Positions 1 through 7,513 of a stretch of 35,292 nucleotides of DNA are shown one piece after another. Under the pieces are notes generated by a model. That model was not told the DNA's origin and searched no databases. It saw only the letters and a list, made by a program, of their open reading frames with translations. Origin of the DNA: Gemmatimonadota bacterium (lineage in GTDB: Bacteria > Gemmatimonadota > Gemmatimonadetes > Longimicrobiales > Gaopeijiaceae); NCBI GenBank assembly GCA_022563405.1, contig JADFNK010000021.1, positions 1 to 35,292 of the forward strand, given 5' to 3'. Numbering within the stretch: the stretch's first letter is position 1; every line of letters begins with the position of its first letter. Made by a program: the position numbers and the translations under genes.

Positions 1-2449
1 GCAGCACCAGGAAGAAGACGGCCGGGGCTCCACCACCCAGCGCCCGCCGGATGCCGAATTCGTGCGTTCGCCGAGCCACGGAGTATGACGCCACGCCGTA
101 GATCCCGCCGACCACCAGCATCAGCGCCAGCGCTCCGAAGACGGACATCAGAAACATCGAAAAGCGCTGTTCCGCCAGCGAATCGGCAAGGAGCTCTTCC
201 ATCGTGGCAAACCGCACGACGGGCTGGTCAGGATCGATCGACAAGACTTGCGCGCGCACGGCCGGAACAAGGCTCAGTGGGTCTCCATCCGTGCGGACGA
301 CCACCCAACCGCGGCCGACTGGTTCTTGCAGCAGCGAGAAATACGCCTGTGCGGGAGCCGGCATGAAGCGCCCGTTCTGCCTGACATCACCCACGATGCC
401 CACAATCTCGTAGCCGCTGATTCGCTTGCCGATGGCGTTTCCATCGGGGAAATAGCGTGTTGCCATCGTCTCGTTGATGACTGCCAGACCGGACCCGTCT
501 TGCCACCACTCCCCAAGCCACTCTTGACGCCCCTCGCTTGCAGAGAAGATGCGGCCTCTCAACAGAGGAATGCCCATCGTCCGGAAGTAATCCGGCGTCA
601 CATAATGTCCGCGGAAGTTCTCGACGACAGTGGGCTGGCCCGGCGCCGCTCCTCCGATCTCCCATGGGCCATTGAAGAATCCGTCCCTGATGGGACGAAA
701 CGCTGTGAACCCAACAGCGCGCACGTGGGGCAGCCCCGAGACGCGCTCGATAAGCTGTTTGAAGAACTCTGCCTGTTGGACTCGTGTGTCATATCTCGAG
801 GCCGGCAGACGGATGTTGGCCAGCAACAGATTCTCGGCTTCAAAGCCCGGGTCGACCCGCTGAAGCCGCGCAAAGCTTCGGACGAAAAGCCCGGCCGCGA
901 TCAACAGCAGCAGCGAGAGTGCCACTTGGGCGATCACGATGACGCCATGCGGGCGCACGTGCCGTCCCATAAGGGAGCGCCCACCGCCCATCTGGGAGCC
1001 GGCTGCTCCCTTCAGAGCTTCGACCGGACTGAAGCCGGAGGCCCGCAGAGCAGGAACGAGACTACAGATCAGGACCGACACCAGGGCCACGCCCAGCGCG
1101 AAGCCGAGAGCCTGGCCATCGATGGCCACCTCGTAGGTCCTCGGCAGTCTCTCGGGCGTCAGCGCAAGCAGCAGACGGACTCCCCAGTATGCGGCCAACA
1201 GGCCCGCCGCGGCGCCGGCCAGTCCAAGAACCAGGCCTTCCGTCAGCAACTGCCGGATGAGCCGCCAGCGACCGGCACCCAGGGCGCGGCGTATCGCCAT
1301 CTCCCGCTGTCGTTCGATGGCCCTCGACAAGAGCATGCCCGCCACGTTCGTACTGGCGATGAGCAGCAACAGACCGGCCGCCGCGAGCAGCATCAACAGC
1401 GTCGCCCGGACGGGGCCCACGGTGTGGCCCAGCATCGGTTCGATGCGAATGCCCAAGCCCGCCTGGCTTTCGGGATACTCCTCGACGAGTCGGGCGGCGA
1501 TGGCCCCGAGATCCTGACGCGCCTGCTCCACCGACGCGCCGGACTTGAGACGCGCAGTCAGATAAGGAATGATGTGGCCGACTGCCGGGCCGAGCGAACG
1601 CTCACGGGCGCTCAGCGCCCAGGGTCGCCACACGTCGACCTCCCCCAGCTCGGGCAACTCGAAGCCGGACGGCATGACACCGACGATCGTGAACGTCCGA
1701 TCGTTCAGCACGATCTGCTCGCCGATCACATCAGGATCCGCCCCGAAGTGCTGCTGCCAGAATCCGTGGCTCAAGATCATCACGTCGTCGTTGCCGGGTT
1801 GATCCTCCTCGGGGTCGAACGTGCGGCCCTGAATCGGCGCGACTCCGAGCAGCGTGAACAGATTGGCGCTGACGCGGGCCGTCGAAACCGCCAACGGCTC
1901 ATCGCCACCGGTCAAGATCTCGTTGCCGCCCCTTAGGTGCGCCGCGACGGACTCGAAGACCGTGTTGTGCTGCTGGTATTCCACGAAGTTGGACGGCCTG
2001 ACGAAGAAGCGAGGAAAGCCCGGTAACGTCTCATACACGGCGACGAGTCGATCGGGATTGTGATACGGGAGCGGACGCAGCAAGACGGTGTTGACCACCG
2101 TGAACAACGCGGTGGTGGCGCCGATCCCGAGCGCCAGCGTGCCGATCGTGATTGCCGTGAAGCCCGGAGCACGCAGAAGTCCCCGCATCGCGAATCGCCC
2201 ATCGTTCCAGAGCCCCGTCATCTTCATCATCTCCCTTGTGCTGTTGACACCCCTGTCCCAAAGCCTGCGGGCCCAGAACGTGATGCCGATCTGCAGCGCG
2301 TCGGTCGATGTGCTCAGCCACCCGAGCGGGCCGCTGCGGCGTCTGTGCACCTCGTTGAGATCTCCGATCATCTCCTCTCGCCGATCCTTACCGACGATCA
2401 CCCGTAGGAACCACCGGGCCCACCTCGGGGCATCCCGATCATCGCTCAA
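1..2449 (-). CDS. ADOP/MacB-type FtsX-family ABC transporter permease (3' end cut by window edge)
   Basis: An open minus-strand frame of about 816 codons runs off the left edge. The N-terminus (about residues 1-80, with GKDRREEMIGDLNEVHRRR) looks like a permease-prefix domain. It is followed by a first transmembrane helix, a MacB-like periplasmic domain, an FtsX-like permease block containing REMAIRRALGAG, then a second periplasmic domain and a second permease block containing RTHEFGIRRALGGG. This duplicated layout is typical of ADOP permeases of Acidobacteria and Gemmatimonadota; export or envelope stress roles are known for MacB relatives, but the substrate here is unknown. I chose the TTG at 2449: it overlaps the padR stop (TTGA) and has GGAGGTG just upstream. 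No ATPase gene is visible, which is usual for ADOPs. The frame was read through in translation and no stop was seen. Confidence 0.88.
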   Translation of the reverse strand, partial: MSDDRDAPRWARWFLRVIVGKDRREEMIGDLNEVHRRRSGPLGWLSTSTDALQIGITFWARRLWDRGVNSTREMMKMTGLWNDGRFAMRGLLRAPGFTAITIGTLALGIGATTALFTVVNTVLLRPLPYHNPDRLVAVYETLPGFPRFFVRPSNFVEYQQHNTVFESVAAHLRGGNEILTGGDEPLAVSTARVSANLFTLLGVAPIQGRTFDPEEDQPGNDDVMILSHGFWQQHFGADPDVIGEQIVLNDRTFTIVGVMPSGFELPELGEVDVWRPWALSARERSLGPAVGHIIPYLTARLKSGASVEQARQDLGAIAARLVEEYPESQAGLGIRIEPMLGHTVGPVRATLLMLLAAAGLLLLIASTNVAGMLLSRAIERQREMAIRRALGAGRWRLIRQLLTEGLVLGLAGAAAGLLAAYWGVRLLLALTPERLPRTYEVAIDGQALGFALGVALVSVLICSLVPALRASGFSPVEALKGAAGSQMGGGRSLMGRHVRPHGVIVIAQVALSLLLLIAAGLFVRSFARLQRVDPGFEAENLLLANIRLPASRYDTRVQQAEFFKQLIERVSGLPHVRAVGFTAFRPIRDGFFNGPWEIGGAAPGQPTVVENFRGHYVTPDYFRTMGIPLLRGRIFSASEGRQEWLGEWWQDGSGLAVINETMATRYFPDGNAIGKRISGYEIVGIVGDVRQNGRFMPAPAQAYFSLLQEPVGRGWVVVRTDGDPLSLVPAVRAQVLSIDPDQPVVRFATMEELLADSLAEQRFSMFLMSVFGALALMLVVGGIYGVASYSVARRTHEFGIRRALGGGAPAVFFLVL

Positions 2450-2784
2450 CCCACACCTCCCAAACCGGGCAGATCCTTCCACATATTTCGGAGCGCGGAT
2501 TGTGCTTCCCGGATGGCCTCGACTCCAGCGGGCTCGACTCGGACGCTTCGCCGAGCCTTGCCACCGCGTTCGGGACGCGGCTCGCCCAACCAGGTAGCCA
2601 CGAGCCCTTTGGACTCGAGCCGTTGGAGAGCAGTGTATACCGCCGCTCTCCGGACCCGTCGTCCCGTCCGCTGGCCGATCTCGTCGACAATCGAGACCGC
2701 GTAGGCGTCCTCCTCTCCTAGCTGAAGGACGGCCAGGAGGACGAGAAGCTCGAATTCACCCAGATTTCGTTTTCCCATACCCAT
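2446..2784 (-). CDS. PadR-family transcriptional regulator
   Basis: Small winged-helix regulator of about 112 residues. It starts MGMGKRNLGEFELLVLLAVL and carries the PadR winged-helix pattern, with RRAAVYTALQRLESKGLV as recognition helix and the wing around GEPRPERGGKARRSV. Its stop codon overlaps the TTG start of the ADOP permease, so the two are translationally coupled. PadR genes next to ADOP permeases are a recurrent pair, and PadR normally represses its own operon. Start: ATG at 2784 or 2778; an upstream in-frame ATG at 2859 would add 25 residues unlike the family and would place the likely promoter (2806-2833) inside the gene. The inducing ligand cannot be told from sequence. Confidence 0.85.
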   Translation of the reverse strand: MGMGKRNLGEFELLVLLAVLQLGEEDAYAVSIVDEIGQRTGRRVRRAAVYTALQRLESKGLVATWLGEPRPERGGKARRSVRVEPAGVEAIREAQSALRNMWKDLPGLGGVG

Positions 2785-2805
2785 CTCAATTAAAGTCTCA
2801 ACGCA

Positions 2806-2833
2806 ATCATATTGAAGCTCGTGAAACGCACAA
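2806..2833 (-). promoter_or_regulatory. Candidate sigma-70-type promoter of padR-permease
   Basis: On the minus strand TTGTGC (2833-2828) and TATGAT (2811-2806) are separated by 16 bases. The -10 matches consensus at 5 of 6 positions, the -35 only at its TTG. Predicted start is near 2799, giving a leader of about 15 bases before the ATG at 2784. A self-repressing PadR would be expected to bind here, but no clear operator palindrome was seen. Confidence 0.45.
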
Positions 2834-2995
2834 GCTCCCACGAGGCAGGTGTGCTCCACGAAAACCTTCCGCGATGGTACGGTGTAGCTCCACGGGCTAC
2901 GCAGAAAACCCGGACGCCGCAGGCCACCTGCGTCATGAGGACAGGCGGGGGGGTCCTATGCACGAAGGGGAGAGGCCGAAGCCCCTCCCCCTCCG

Positions 2996-3126
2996 AAGAC
3001 TGTGTACGTTGTTGTGTACGTTAGCGTCCACTAACCCCATGTATGAATCGAAAATCGTACTCGGGAATAGTGGATGATTCCCTTATTCCTCCTCGTATTT
3101 CGTGAAATACGGCCCCTACTGGCCCC
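2996..3126. repeat. Cluster of short direct and inverted repeats beside a half tRNA (att-like)
   Basis: Two copies of TGTGTACGTT (3001-3010 and 3013-3022) are spaced with a 12-base period. They are followed by an inverted repeat GTTAG/CTAAC (3020-3024, 3031-3035), an inverted repeat GGGAAT/ATTCCC (3063-3068, 3077-3082), a 16-base palindrome GTATTTC-GT-GAAATAC (3095-3110), and GGCCCC repeated at 3111-3116 and 3121-3126. The last copy abuts the truncated tRNA. Such a mix of arm-like direct repeats and palindromes next to a tRNA fragment resembles an attachment site of a tyrosine-recombinase element, but no integrase gene is present. The rest of 2834-2995 shows no convincing gene. Confidence 0.4.
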
Positions 3127-3168
3127 GCGTGTAAACCAGGCGCTCTGAACCAACTGAGCTAACCGCCC
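3123..3168 (-). pseudogene. 5' half of a tRNA-Val (UAC), truncated after the anticodon arm
   Basis: Reading the minus strand from 3168, the sequence gives a 7-base acceptor 5' strand GGGCGGT, TA, a complete D arm (GCTC...GAGC), then anticodon stem CCTGG with loop TTTACAC, i.e. anticodon TAC. The 3' strand of the anticodon stem reads GCGGG instead of CCAGG. After that there is no T arm, and no ACCGCCC to close the acceptor stem. It therefore cannot fold as a functional tRNA. The match to bacterial tRNA-Val stops at the anticodon, a common recombination point for integrative elements. Confidence 0.7.
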
Positions 3169-3192
3169 TCGCGCAGTAGCCAACCCCCAAAA

Positions 3193-3513
3193 TTAGTGGA
3201 TCTGAACGTCCTTGACGTACCGCCCGTTGCTGAAATGAGTGAAGTAGCGCTCCACCAGGGGATGTTGAATGGGGAGGCCGCTGTGATCTGGCTCGAGGTT
3301 TCTCTCGGCTACATACGTTTGATGTTGGGCTCCGTGTGGTAATACGTGATACCAAGGACGGTGCTTGGGTGGTCTCGAACGGGCCACGGTTTCGTACCAT
3401 TCGTCGGTTCCACGGAAGAGCGTATCGACATCGACGATTACACCCCGGTAATGGAACAGCTTGTGTTGCACCATGTCACCAACGGAAAAGCGGGCACTCG
3501 GCATTTTTATCAT
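3193..3513 (-). CDS. hspQ: HspQ / YccV family heat-shock protein
   Basis: A 106-residue protein matching HspQ over its whole length. It shows ARFSVGDMVQHKLFHYRGVI at the N-terminus, the signature PWYHVL in the middle, and a TYVAERNLE block. In enterobacteria HspQ binds hemimethylated DNA and acts as a specificity factor for Lon protease; that role is family knowledge, not shown here. The ATG at 3513 gives MIKMPSARF; a second ATG at 3504 fits equally well, and neither has a clear Shine-Dalgarno. The gene stands alone, 25 bases upstream of the truncated tRNA-Val, inside a gene-poor, repeat-rich patch. Confidence 0.88.
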   Translation of the reverse strand: MIKMPSARFSVGDMVQHKLFHYRGVIVDVDTLFRGTDEWYETVARSRPPKHRPWYHVLPHGAQHQTYVAERNLEPDHSGLPIQHPLVERYFTHFSNGRYVKDVQIH

Positions 3514-3865
3514 TGATTACGCCCGATCCCAAGAACGCGCCGCCCAAGAAATTCGCGATCGACCACCGCCCGCTTGGGGTGCTCGGTCGTCTCGGGCACG
3601 TGAAAGGTGTGCCTTTGGCTCTGCGGCGCGGGCTAGGATGCGCATGAGCAGCTCGAGACGCAACATCAGAGCCCAAGGCGAACCCCGGTCATTCCAGCGG
3701 CTGAGCGACTCTAGTGAGGAAGGGGTGGCGGCGAAAGGCCGTGGATCCTACTATTGTAAGTTACGATCACAATGTATCGTAGATAAGAACAACCCCACCC
3801 GGCCAATCCTGCCTCGCCTCTTGGCGTCCGAGTTTAGGGGAGCACCCTGTGCTTCGGAGGTCAGT
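3514..3865. other. Intergenic region between hspQ and a divergent small ORF
   Basis: This roughly 350-base stretch separates two divergently oriented genes. Open frames here are unconvincing: no family likeness and no ribosome-binding sites. The right part is AT-richer than the surroundings and holds the inverted repeat at 3762-3781. It may carry promoters in both directions. Confidence 0.5.
3762..3781. promoter_or_regulatory. Inverted repeat TACGAT-N8-ATCGTA, candidate operator
   Basis: A perfect 6-base inverted repeat with an 8-base spacer (CACAATGT) lies about 85 bases upstream of the ATG of the small plus-strand ORF. A weak plus-strand promoter-like pair, TTACGA (3761-3766) and TAAGAA (3784-3789) with 17 bases between them, overlaps it. 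This placement would suit a repressor site, but the promoter elements match consensus at only half the positions. Confidence 0.28.
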
Positions 3866-4129
3866 ATGGAACAGGCGCCTTTTGTGGTAACGGACGGCGT
3901 TCCCAACCTCGCTGCAATGAAGAAAACTGCCTTTCTCGTAACGGATGGCATTCCCGGCATTGCAGCGAAGAACGAAATCATCAGAGTGAACGACCATGGG
4001 ATACTCATCGGTCGCTGGCTTCCGCTTGAGAAGTATCCGCAGCTCGTGGAGAATCGCCATCTGCTTCGCGTCTTTTCCCAGAGTCACTACTCTCCGCCGG
4101 CTCGTCCCGTACGTCAGGCTCGGGTATGA
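3866..4129 (+). CDS. Unrecognised 87-residue protein with an internal 17-residue duplication
   Basis: ATG at 3866 is preceded by GGAGG with a 5-base spacer, a strong ribosome-binding site. Residues 5-19 (PFVVTDGVPNLAAMK) and 22-36 (AFLVTDGIPGIAAKN) are a diverged tandem copy with a 51-base period. Many differences between the copies are third-base or conservative changes (GAC/GAT, GTT/ATT, GCT/GCA, GCA/GCG), which points to selection on this frame. The remainder (NEIIRVNDHGILIGRWLPLE, then KYPQLVENRHLLRVFSQS) is mixed and has no membrane segment or cysteines. I do not recognise the family. A longer same-frame extension upstream to 3461 overlaps hspQ antisense and is disfavoured. An overlapping antisense frame also exists but lacks a ribosome-binding site. 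Confidence 0.5.
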   Translation: MEQAPFVVTDGVPNLAAMKKTAFLVTDGIPGIAAKNEIIRVNDHGILIGRWLPLEKYPQLVENRHLLRVFSQSHYSPPARPVRQARV

Positions 4130-4186
4130 CAAAACCCGTCATCTGAGCTTCCTACCCGGTTCGAAACCTCGCTGGAAACGGTCGGG

Positions 4187-4228
4187 CCCCCGCACGGGGG
4201 TTCGCACGGGGGTTCGCACAACGGTTCG
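4187..4228. repeat. 12-base tandem repeat (three units) with adjoining hairpin
   Basis: CACGGGGGTTCG occurs at 4193-4204 and 4205-4216, then a diverged third copy CACAACGGTTCG at 4217-4228. The first unit also forms an inverted repeat CCCCCG-CA-CGGGGG (4187-4200). It lies between the small ORF and gabD. There is no U-tract, so this is not an obvious terminator. Confidence 0.75.
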
Positions 4229-4347
4229 CGAGGGGTCGACTAGCGCGGATTTCCTCCTAACTTGAGGTGAATCGACTCGGTAAGGCAGGACCGGGCTGAC
4301 ACACCCACCGATCACACGGTCCTCACCAGGCCGCACTCGGAGCTCTC

Positions 4348-5703
4348 TTGAAGCCGCTCAAGTCGTATAACCCCGCAACCGGCGACCTGGTCGGAGAGGT
4401 GCCGATCACTGCGCCCGATGACATTCCCGGCATCGTCGAACGCTCTCGAGCAGCACAACCGGCTTGGGAGGCACTTGGACACGACGGTCGCGCTCGCCTG
4501 TTGATGCAAGCCGCTGAGTCGTTTCTCACCCGGGCCGACGAACTCGGGCGACTCATCACGCTGGAGATGGGCAAGCCGCTCAGGGAGGCGATCGGCGAGG
4601 CGAAATCCTTGGCGGATGTGAAGCACGAGCTCGAGGAGATCCAGGAGGCACTCGCTCCTGAGACCTTCGAGGACGGACGCGATCGCTCGACGGTGTATCA
4701 CGATCCTCTGGGCGTGTGCGCTGCGATCACGCCGTGGAACTTCCCCATGGCCATGCCAGCCTGGATGGTCCTGCCGGCCCTTGCCGCGGGCAATACGGTG
4801 ATTCTCAAACCGTCGGAAGAGACGCCGCTCTGCGGGCAGGCGTACGCAGACGTCCTCAACGAAAAGCTCCCCGCCGACGTACTGATCGTGGTTCAGGGAG
4901 CGGACGACCAGGGCAAGCGACTCGTCGACAGTGACGTGGACCTCATCGCCTTCACCGGCTCACGTGAGACCGGCAAACACATCCTTCGTGCGGCCAGTCG
5001 GGACCTGAAGCGTGTCATTCTCGAGCTCGGCGGTAAGGATCCGATGATCGTGCTGGAGAGTGCCGACCTCGAGAAGGCGGCACGGTTCGCGGCACATAAC
5101 AGCTTTCGCAACGCCGGCCAGGTCTGCGTGAGCACGGAGCGGATTTTCGTCCCGGAAGCCATCGCCGACCGCTTCGAGGCCCTCCTGGTGGAGGCCACGG
5201 CGTCGATGACACAGGGGGACGGCCTGGACGAAGGTGTCAAAGTCGGCCCCATGGTCAACGAACATCAGCGTAACCACGTCTTGAGCCAGCTGGAGGCTGC
5301 GGTCTCAGAAGGCGCCGAGGTTCTGGCCGGCGGATCGGGACATCACGATAACTTCGTCACCCCGACCGTCCTCACGGGTGTCACCGAGGAGATGTCCATC
5401 GCGACCGAAGAGACCTTCGGGCCCGTGGCTTGTGTTACCCGGGTCGAGTCCGTAGAGGAGGCGGTCCAAAAGGCCAACGCCACCCACTTCGGACTGGGCG
5501 CGGTGGTCTTCGGGGAGGATGGAGAACGGACGACTCAGGTCGCGCGTCAGCTCACGGCAGGGATGATCGGAATCAACAAGGCGGTGGGCGGTGGGGCGGG
5601 CACGCCCTGGGTGGGCGCCCGTCAGAGCGGGTTCGGATTCCACAAGTCGAAGGACGGGCACCGCCAGTTTACGCAAACCAGGGTGCTCAGTAAGGCCGTC
5701 TGA
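4348..5703 (+). CDS. gabD: NAD(P)-dependent aldehyde dehydrogenase, succinate-semialdehyde dehydrogenase type
   Basis: A 451-residue aldehyde dehydrogenase with all core motifs: PWNFP (oxyanion Asn131), ILKPSEETP (Lys154, cofactor binding), FTGS (202-205), general base Glu226 in ILELGGKDP, and catalytic Cys260 in AGQVCVSTER. Overall likeness is to the GabD/YneI branch, which oxidises succinate semialdehyde to succinate in GABA and related degradation; substrate specificity is inferred from likeness only. The start is TTG at 4348 with GGAG five bases upstream, and no ATG fits better. The gene is isolated on the plus strand, convergent with the small membrane-protein gene that follows; no GABA aminotransferase is next to it. 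Confidence 0.85.
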   Translation: MKPLKSYNPATGDLVGEVPITAPDDIPGIVERSRAAQPAWEALGHDGRARLLMQAAESFLTRADELGRLITLEMGKPLREAIGEAKSLADVKHELEEIQEALAPETFEDGRDRSTVYHDPLGVCAAITPWNFPMAMPAWMVLPALAAGNTVILKPSEETPLCGQAYADVLNEKLPADVLIVVQGADDQGKRLVDSDVDLIAFTGSRETGKHILRAASRDLKRVILELGGKDPMIVLESADLEKAARFAAHNSFRNAGQVCVSTERIFVPEAIADRFEALLVEATASMTQGDGLDEGVKVGPMVNEHQRNHVLSQLEAAVSEGAEVLAGGSGHHDNFVTPTVLTGVTEEMSIATEETFGPVACVTRVESVEEAVQKANATHFGLGAVVFGEDGERTTQVARQLTAGMIGINKAVGGGAGTPWVGARQSGFGFHKSKDGHRQFTQTRVLSKAV

Positions 5704-5741
5704 AACGGGCGGAGTCAGCGAACCGACCGTCCTACATGCAA

Positions 5742-5757
5742 AAGGCTCTCGAGCCTT
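5742..5757. terminator. Short hairpin between convergent genes, possible terminator
   Basis: AAGGCTC-TC-GAGCCTT forms a 7-base inverted repeat between gabD and the convergent small membrane-protein gene. On the minus strand it is followed by TTTTGC, a short U-tract, so it suits termination of the minus-strand gene better than gabD. The stem is short and the tract brief. Confidence 0.4.
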
Positions 5758-5781
5758 CTCAGGATACCGACCGGCAACCCC

Positions 5782-5988
5782 CTACAGGATGATCGCCAGC
5801 GGCACCAGCAACACGTAACCCAGGACCAACAGGATCGGGGCCAAGGTGATGGAGCCCGTCGAGAGGAGCCAGTAGCCGAAGGTGATCGTCACGAAGGCTC
5901 CAGCAGCGAACGCGAGGTTGATCCTCGAGAACTGGAGGGACGCCTTGCTCACCGCCCCTCTGCCGCTGGTTTTGTCTTTCTTGTTCAT
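5782..5988 (-). CDS. Small two-helix membrane protein, DUF3098-like
   Basis: A 68-residue protein with a basic, polar N-terminus (MNKKDKTSGRGAVSKASLQF) and two predicted membrane helices (about residues 24-44 and 47-67) carrying GYWLLSTGSITLAPILLVLG. The pattern FGYWLLSTGS...TLAPILLVLGY resembles DUF3098 proteins, which are of unknown function. The ATG at 5988 has no Shine-Dalgarno. A good promoter ends only 7 bases upstream of it, so the mRNA is probably leaderless. The gene follows the sigma-54-type regulator gene on the same strand but has its own promoter. Confidence 0.7.
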   Translation of the reverse strand: MNKKDKTSGRGAVSKASLQFSRINLAFAAGAFVTITFGYWLLSTGSITLAPILLVLGYVLLVPLAIIL

Positions 5989-5995
5989 GGCCCGG

Positions 5996-6024
5996 ATCCT
6001 ATTCTAGAGACTTATGCCGGTCAA
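5996..6024 (-). promoter_or_regulatory. Strong sigma-70-type promoter of the small membrane-protein gene (leaderless)
   Basis: On the minus strand TTGACC (6024-6019) and TAGGAT (6001-5996) are separated by exactly 17 bases. Only CCGGGCC (7 bases) separates the -10 from the ATG at 5988, so transcription should begin at or next to the A of the start codon. Confidence 0.65.
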
Positions 6025-6073
6025 CCGACTGGTATGGTGCCCCACACGGAATCGCTGCTGAGAAGTACGGCCG

Positions 6074-7450
6074 TCACAGGCCGAGTCGTTCCACGTACCG
6101 AGTGAGGCGGGACCGCGAGATCCCGAGAAGTGAGGCGGCTTCCGTCTTGTTGCCCTCCGTCTTCTCCAGAACACGCCGGATCTGTGACTCGATCGCTCCG
6201 TCGAGGGTCAGATCACCCTCGGGCATCCCACCCGACCCCTTCGAGGACGCACTCTTGGCTGCCTGGAACCCCAGCGTGAGATGCTCGGGGCCTATCAACG
6301 GGCCCCGGGCTACGATGGCTGCACGGATCAACGCGTTCTCGAGTTCGCGCACGTTCCCGGGCCATTCGTACTCCTGCAGAACGGCCATCGCCTCTTGGGA
6401 AATCGCCCGCACCGTGGCTCCCGTCTCGAGGCGGATACGCCCAAGAAGATGTCGGGCGAGAAGGGGGATGTCGTCCTTCCTTTCCCGCAGGGTCGGGACG
6501 TGGATCTCGACGACCCGCAGACGGAAGTACAGATCCTCACGGAAGCCACCCTCGGACACGAGCTCTTCCATGGGTTGATGCGTAGCGGCCACGACACGCG
6601 CCTCGGTCGTCCTGGGTTGTTCACCCCCCACCGGATAGAATTGACGCTCCTGGAGCACACGAAGGAGCTTGGACTGAAAGTCCGGGGAGGTGTCCCCGAT
6701 TTCGTCGAGGAAGATCGTGCCCTGGCCCGCGAGCTCGAAGTACCCCTTTTTCCCGCCCACCGCCCCCGTGAATGCCCCTCGTACGTGCCCGAAGAGCTCC
6801 GATTCCAACAGCGTATCGGTGAGTGCGGTGCAGTTGACGGCGATAAACGGCTCATCCGAGTGGATCGAGTGATCATGTACCGCCCGGGCGACCATCTCCT
6901 TCCCCGTCCCCGTATCTCCCCTGATCAGGACGGTCGCGCGATTGCGGGAAAGAACCCCGATCATCTTGTAGATCTCGACCATCTTGGGATCTCGGCCAAC
7001 CACCGTCCGGGCCCCCGTGTCGGGTTCGCCAGCGTCGTCCTCTTCGCCTTGCGCCTCCCGTTGCTCCGCCGCCGCGGCTCGGTTGATCTCCTGATCGCTC
7101 AGGCAACGATCTATGACGGCCACGAGTTCCTTCAGGCCCACCGGTTTGACGAGGTAGTCGAAGGCACCGGACTTCATGGCCTCCACGGCGGACGTCATGG
7201 TGTCGTGTCCGGTCATGACAATCACGTCGACGTCGTCCATGGATTCCCGGATCCGGGTCAGGAGCTCCAGCCCCGTCATCCCGTCCATACGTACATCGGT
7301 GACGACCAACGCCGGATCGAACGCGCTGACCTTGGCCAGCGCGACCTCGGCACTCTCCGCTTCGTCTACTTCGTGACCCGAATACTCGAGCTTTTCTCGA
7401 AACACGGATCGGAGGTCGGCGTCGTCGTCGACCAGGAGGATGCGAGACAC
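6074..7450 (-). CDS. NtrC/AtoC-type sigma-54-dependent response regulator
   Basis: About 458 residues: receiver domain (1-120) with acidic pocket VDDDAD, phosphoacceptor Asp52 in VVTDVRMDG and Lys102 in LVKP; an AAA+ sigma-54 activation domain (about 150-385) with Walker A GDTGTGKE (178-185), the sigma-54-contacting loop GAFTGA (225-230) and Walker B TIFLDEIGD (245-253); and a C-terminal Fis-type helix-turn-helix (NKTEAASLLGISRSRLTRYV). I chose GTG at 7450 (VSRILLVDDD), with AGAGGA upstream; a TTG at 7480 would add ten residues. It should activate sigma-54 promoters after phosphorylation. No histidine kinase lies nearby, so it is an orphan in this window. It is last in the long minus-strand run, 63 bases after the metalloprotease gene. 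Confidence 0.93.
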   Translation of the reverse strand: MSRILLVDDDADLRSVFREKLEYSGHEVDEAESAEVALAKVSAFDPALVVTDVRMDGMTGLELLTRIRESMDDVDVIVMTGHDTMTSAVEAMKSGAFDYLVKPVGLKELVAVIDRCLSDQEINRAAAAEQREAQGEEDDAGEPDTGARTVVGRDPKMVEIYKMIGVLSRNRATVLIRGDTGTGKEMVARAVHDHSIHSDEPFIAVNCTALTDTLLESELFGHVRGAFTGAVGGKKGYFELAGQGTIFLDEIGDTSPDFQSKLLRVLQERQFYPVGGEQPRTTEARVVAATHQPMEELVSEGGFREDLYFRLRVVEIHVPTLRERKDDIPLLARHLLGRIRLETGATVRAISQEAMAVLQEYEWPGNVRELENALIRAAIVARGPLIGPEHLTLGFQAAKSASSKGSGGMPEGDLTLDGAIESQIRRVLEKTEGNKTEAASLLGISRSRLTRYVERLGL

Positions 7451-7513
7451 GTTGGGTCCTCTAGGAGGGTGATCGGACAAGGGGGCACGATTTCAGCAGC
7501 GCGCTGCCAACTC

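Noticed and set aside
248-1936. Long plus-strand open frame (over 560 codons)
   Set aside because: It is antisense to the ADOP permease, which has clear family motifs on the other strand. The plus-strand protein is rich in Arg, Gln and His with no recognisable domain, typical of a GC-rich shadow frame.
2874-3077. Possible C-terminal remnant of an integrase before the half tRNA
   Set aside because: The position would suit an integrase, but the 67-residue frame has no tyrosine-recombinase motif (no R-H-R-Y block), so the claim cannot be supported.
3767-4132. Minus-strand 121-codon frame opposite the small duplicated ORF
   Set aside because: No ribosome-binding site and the duplication is better conserved at protein level in the plus-strand frame.
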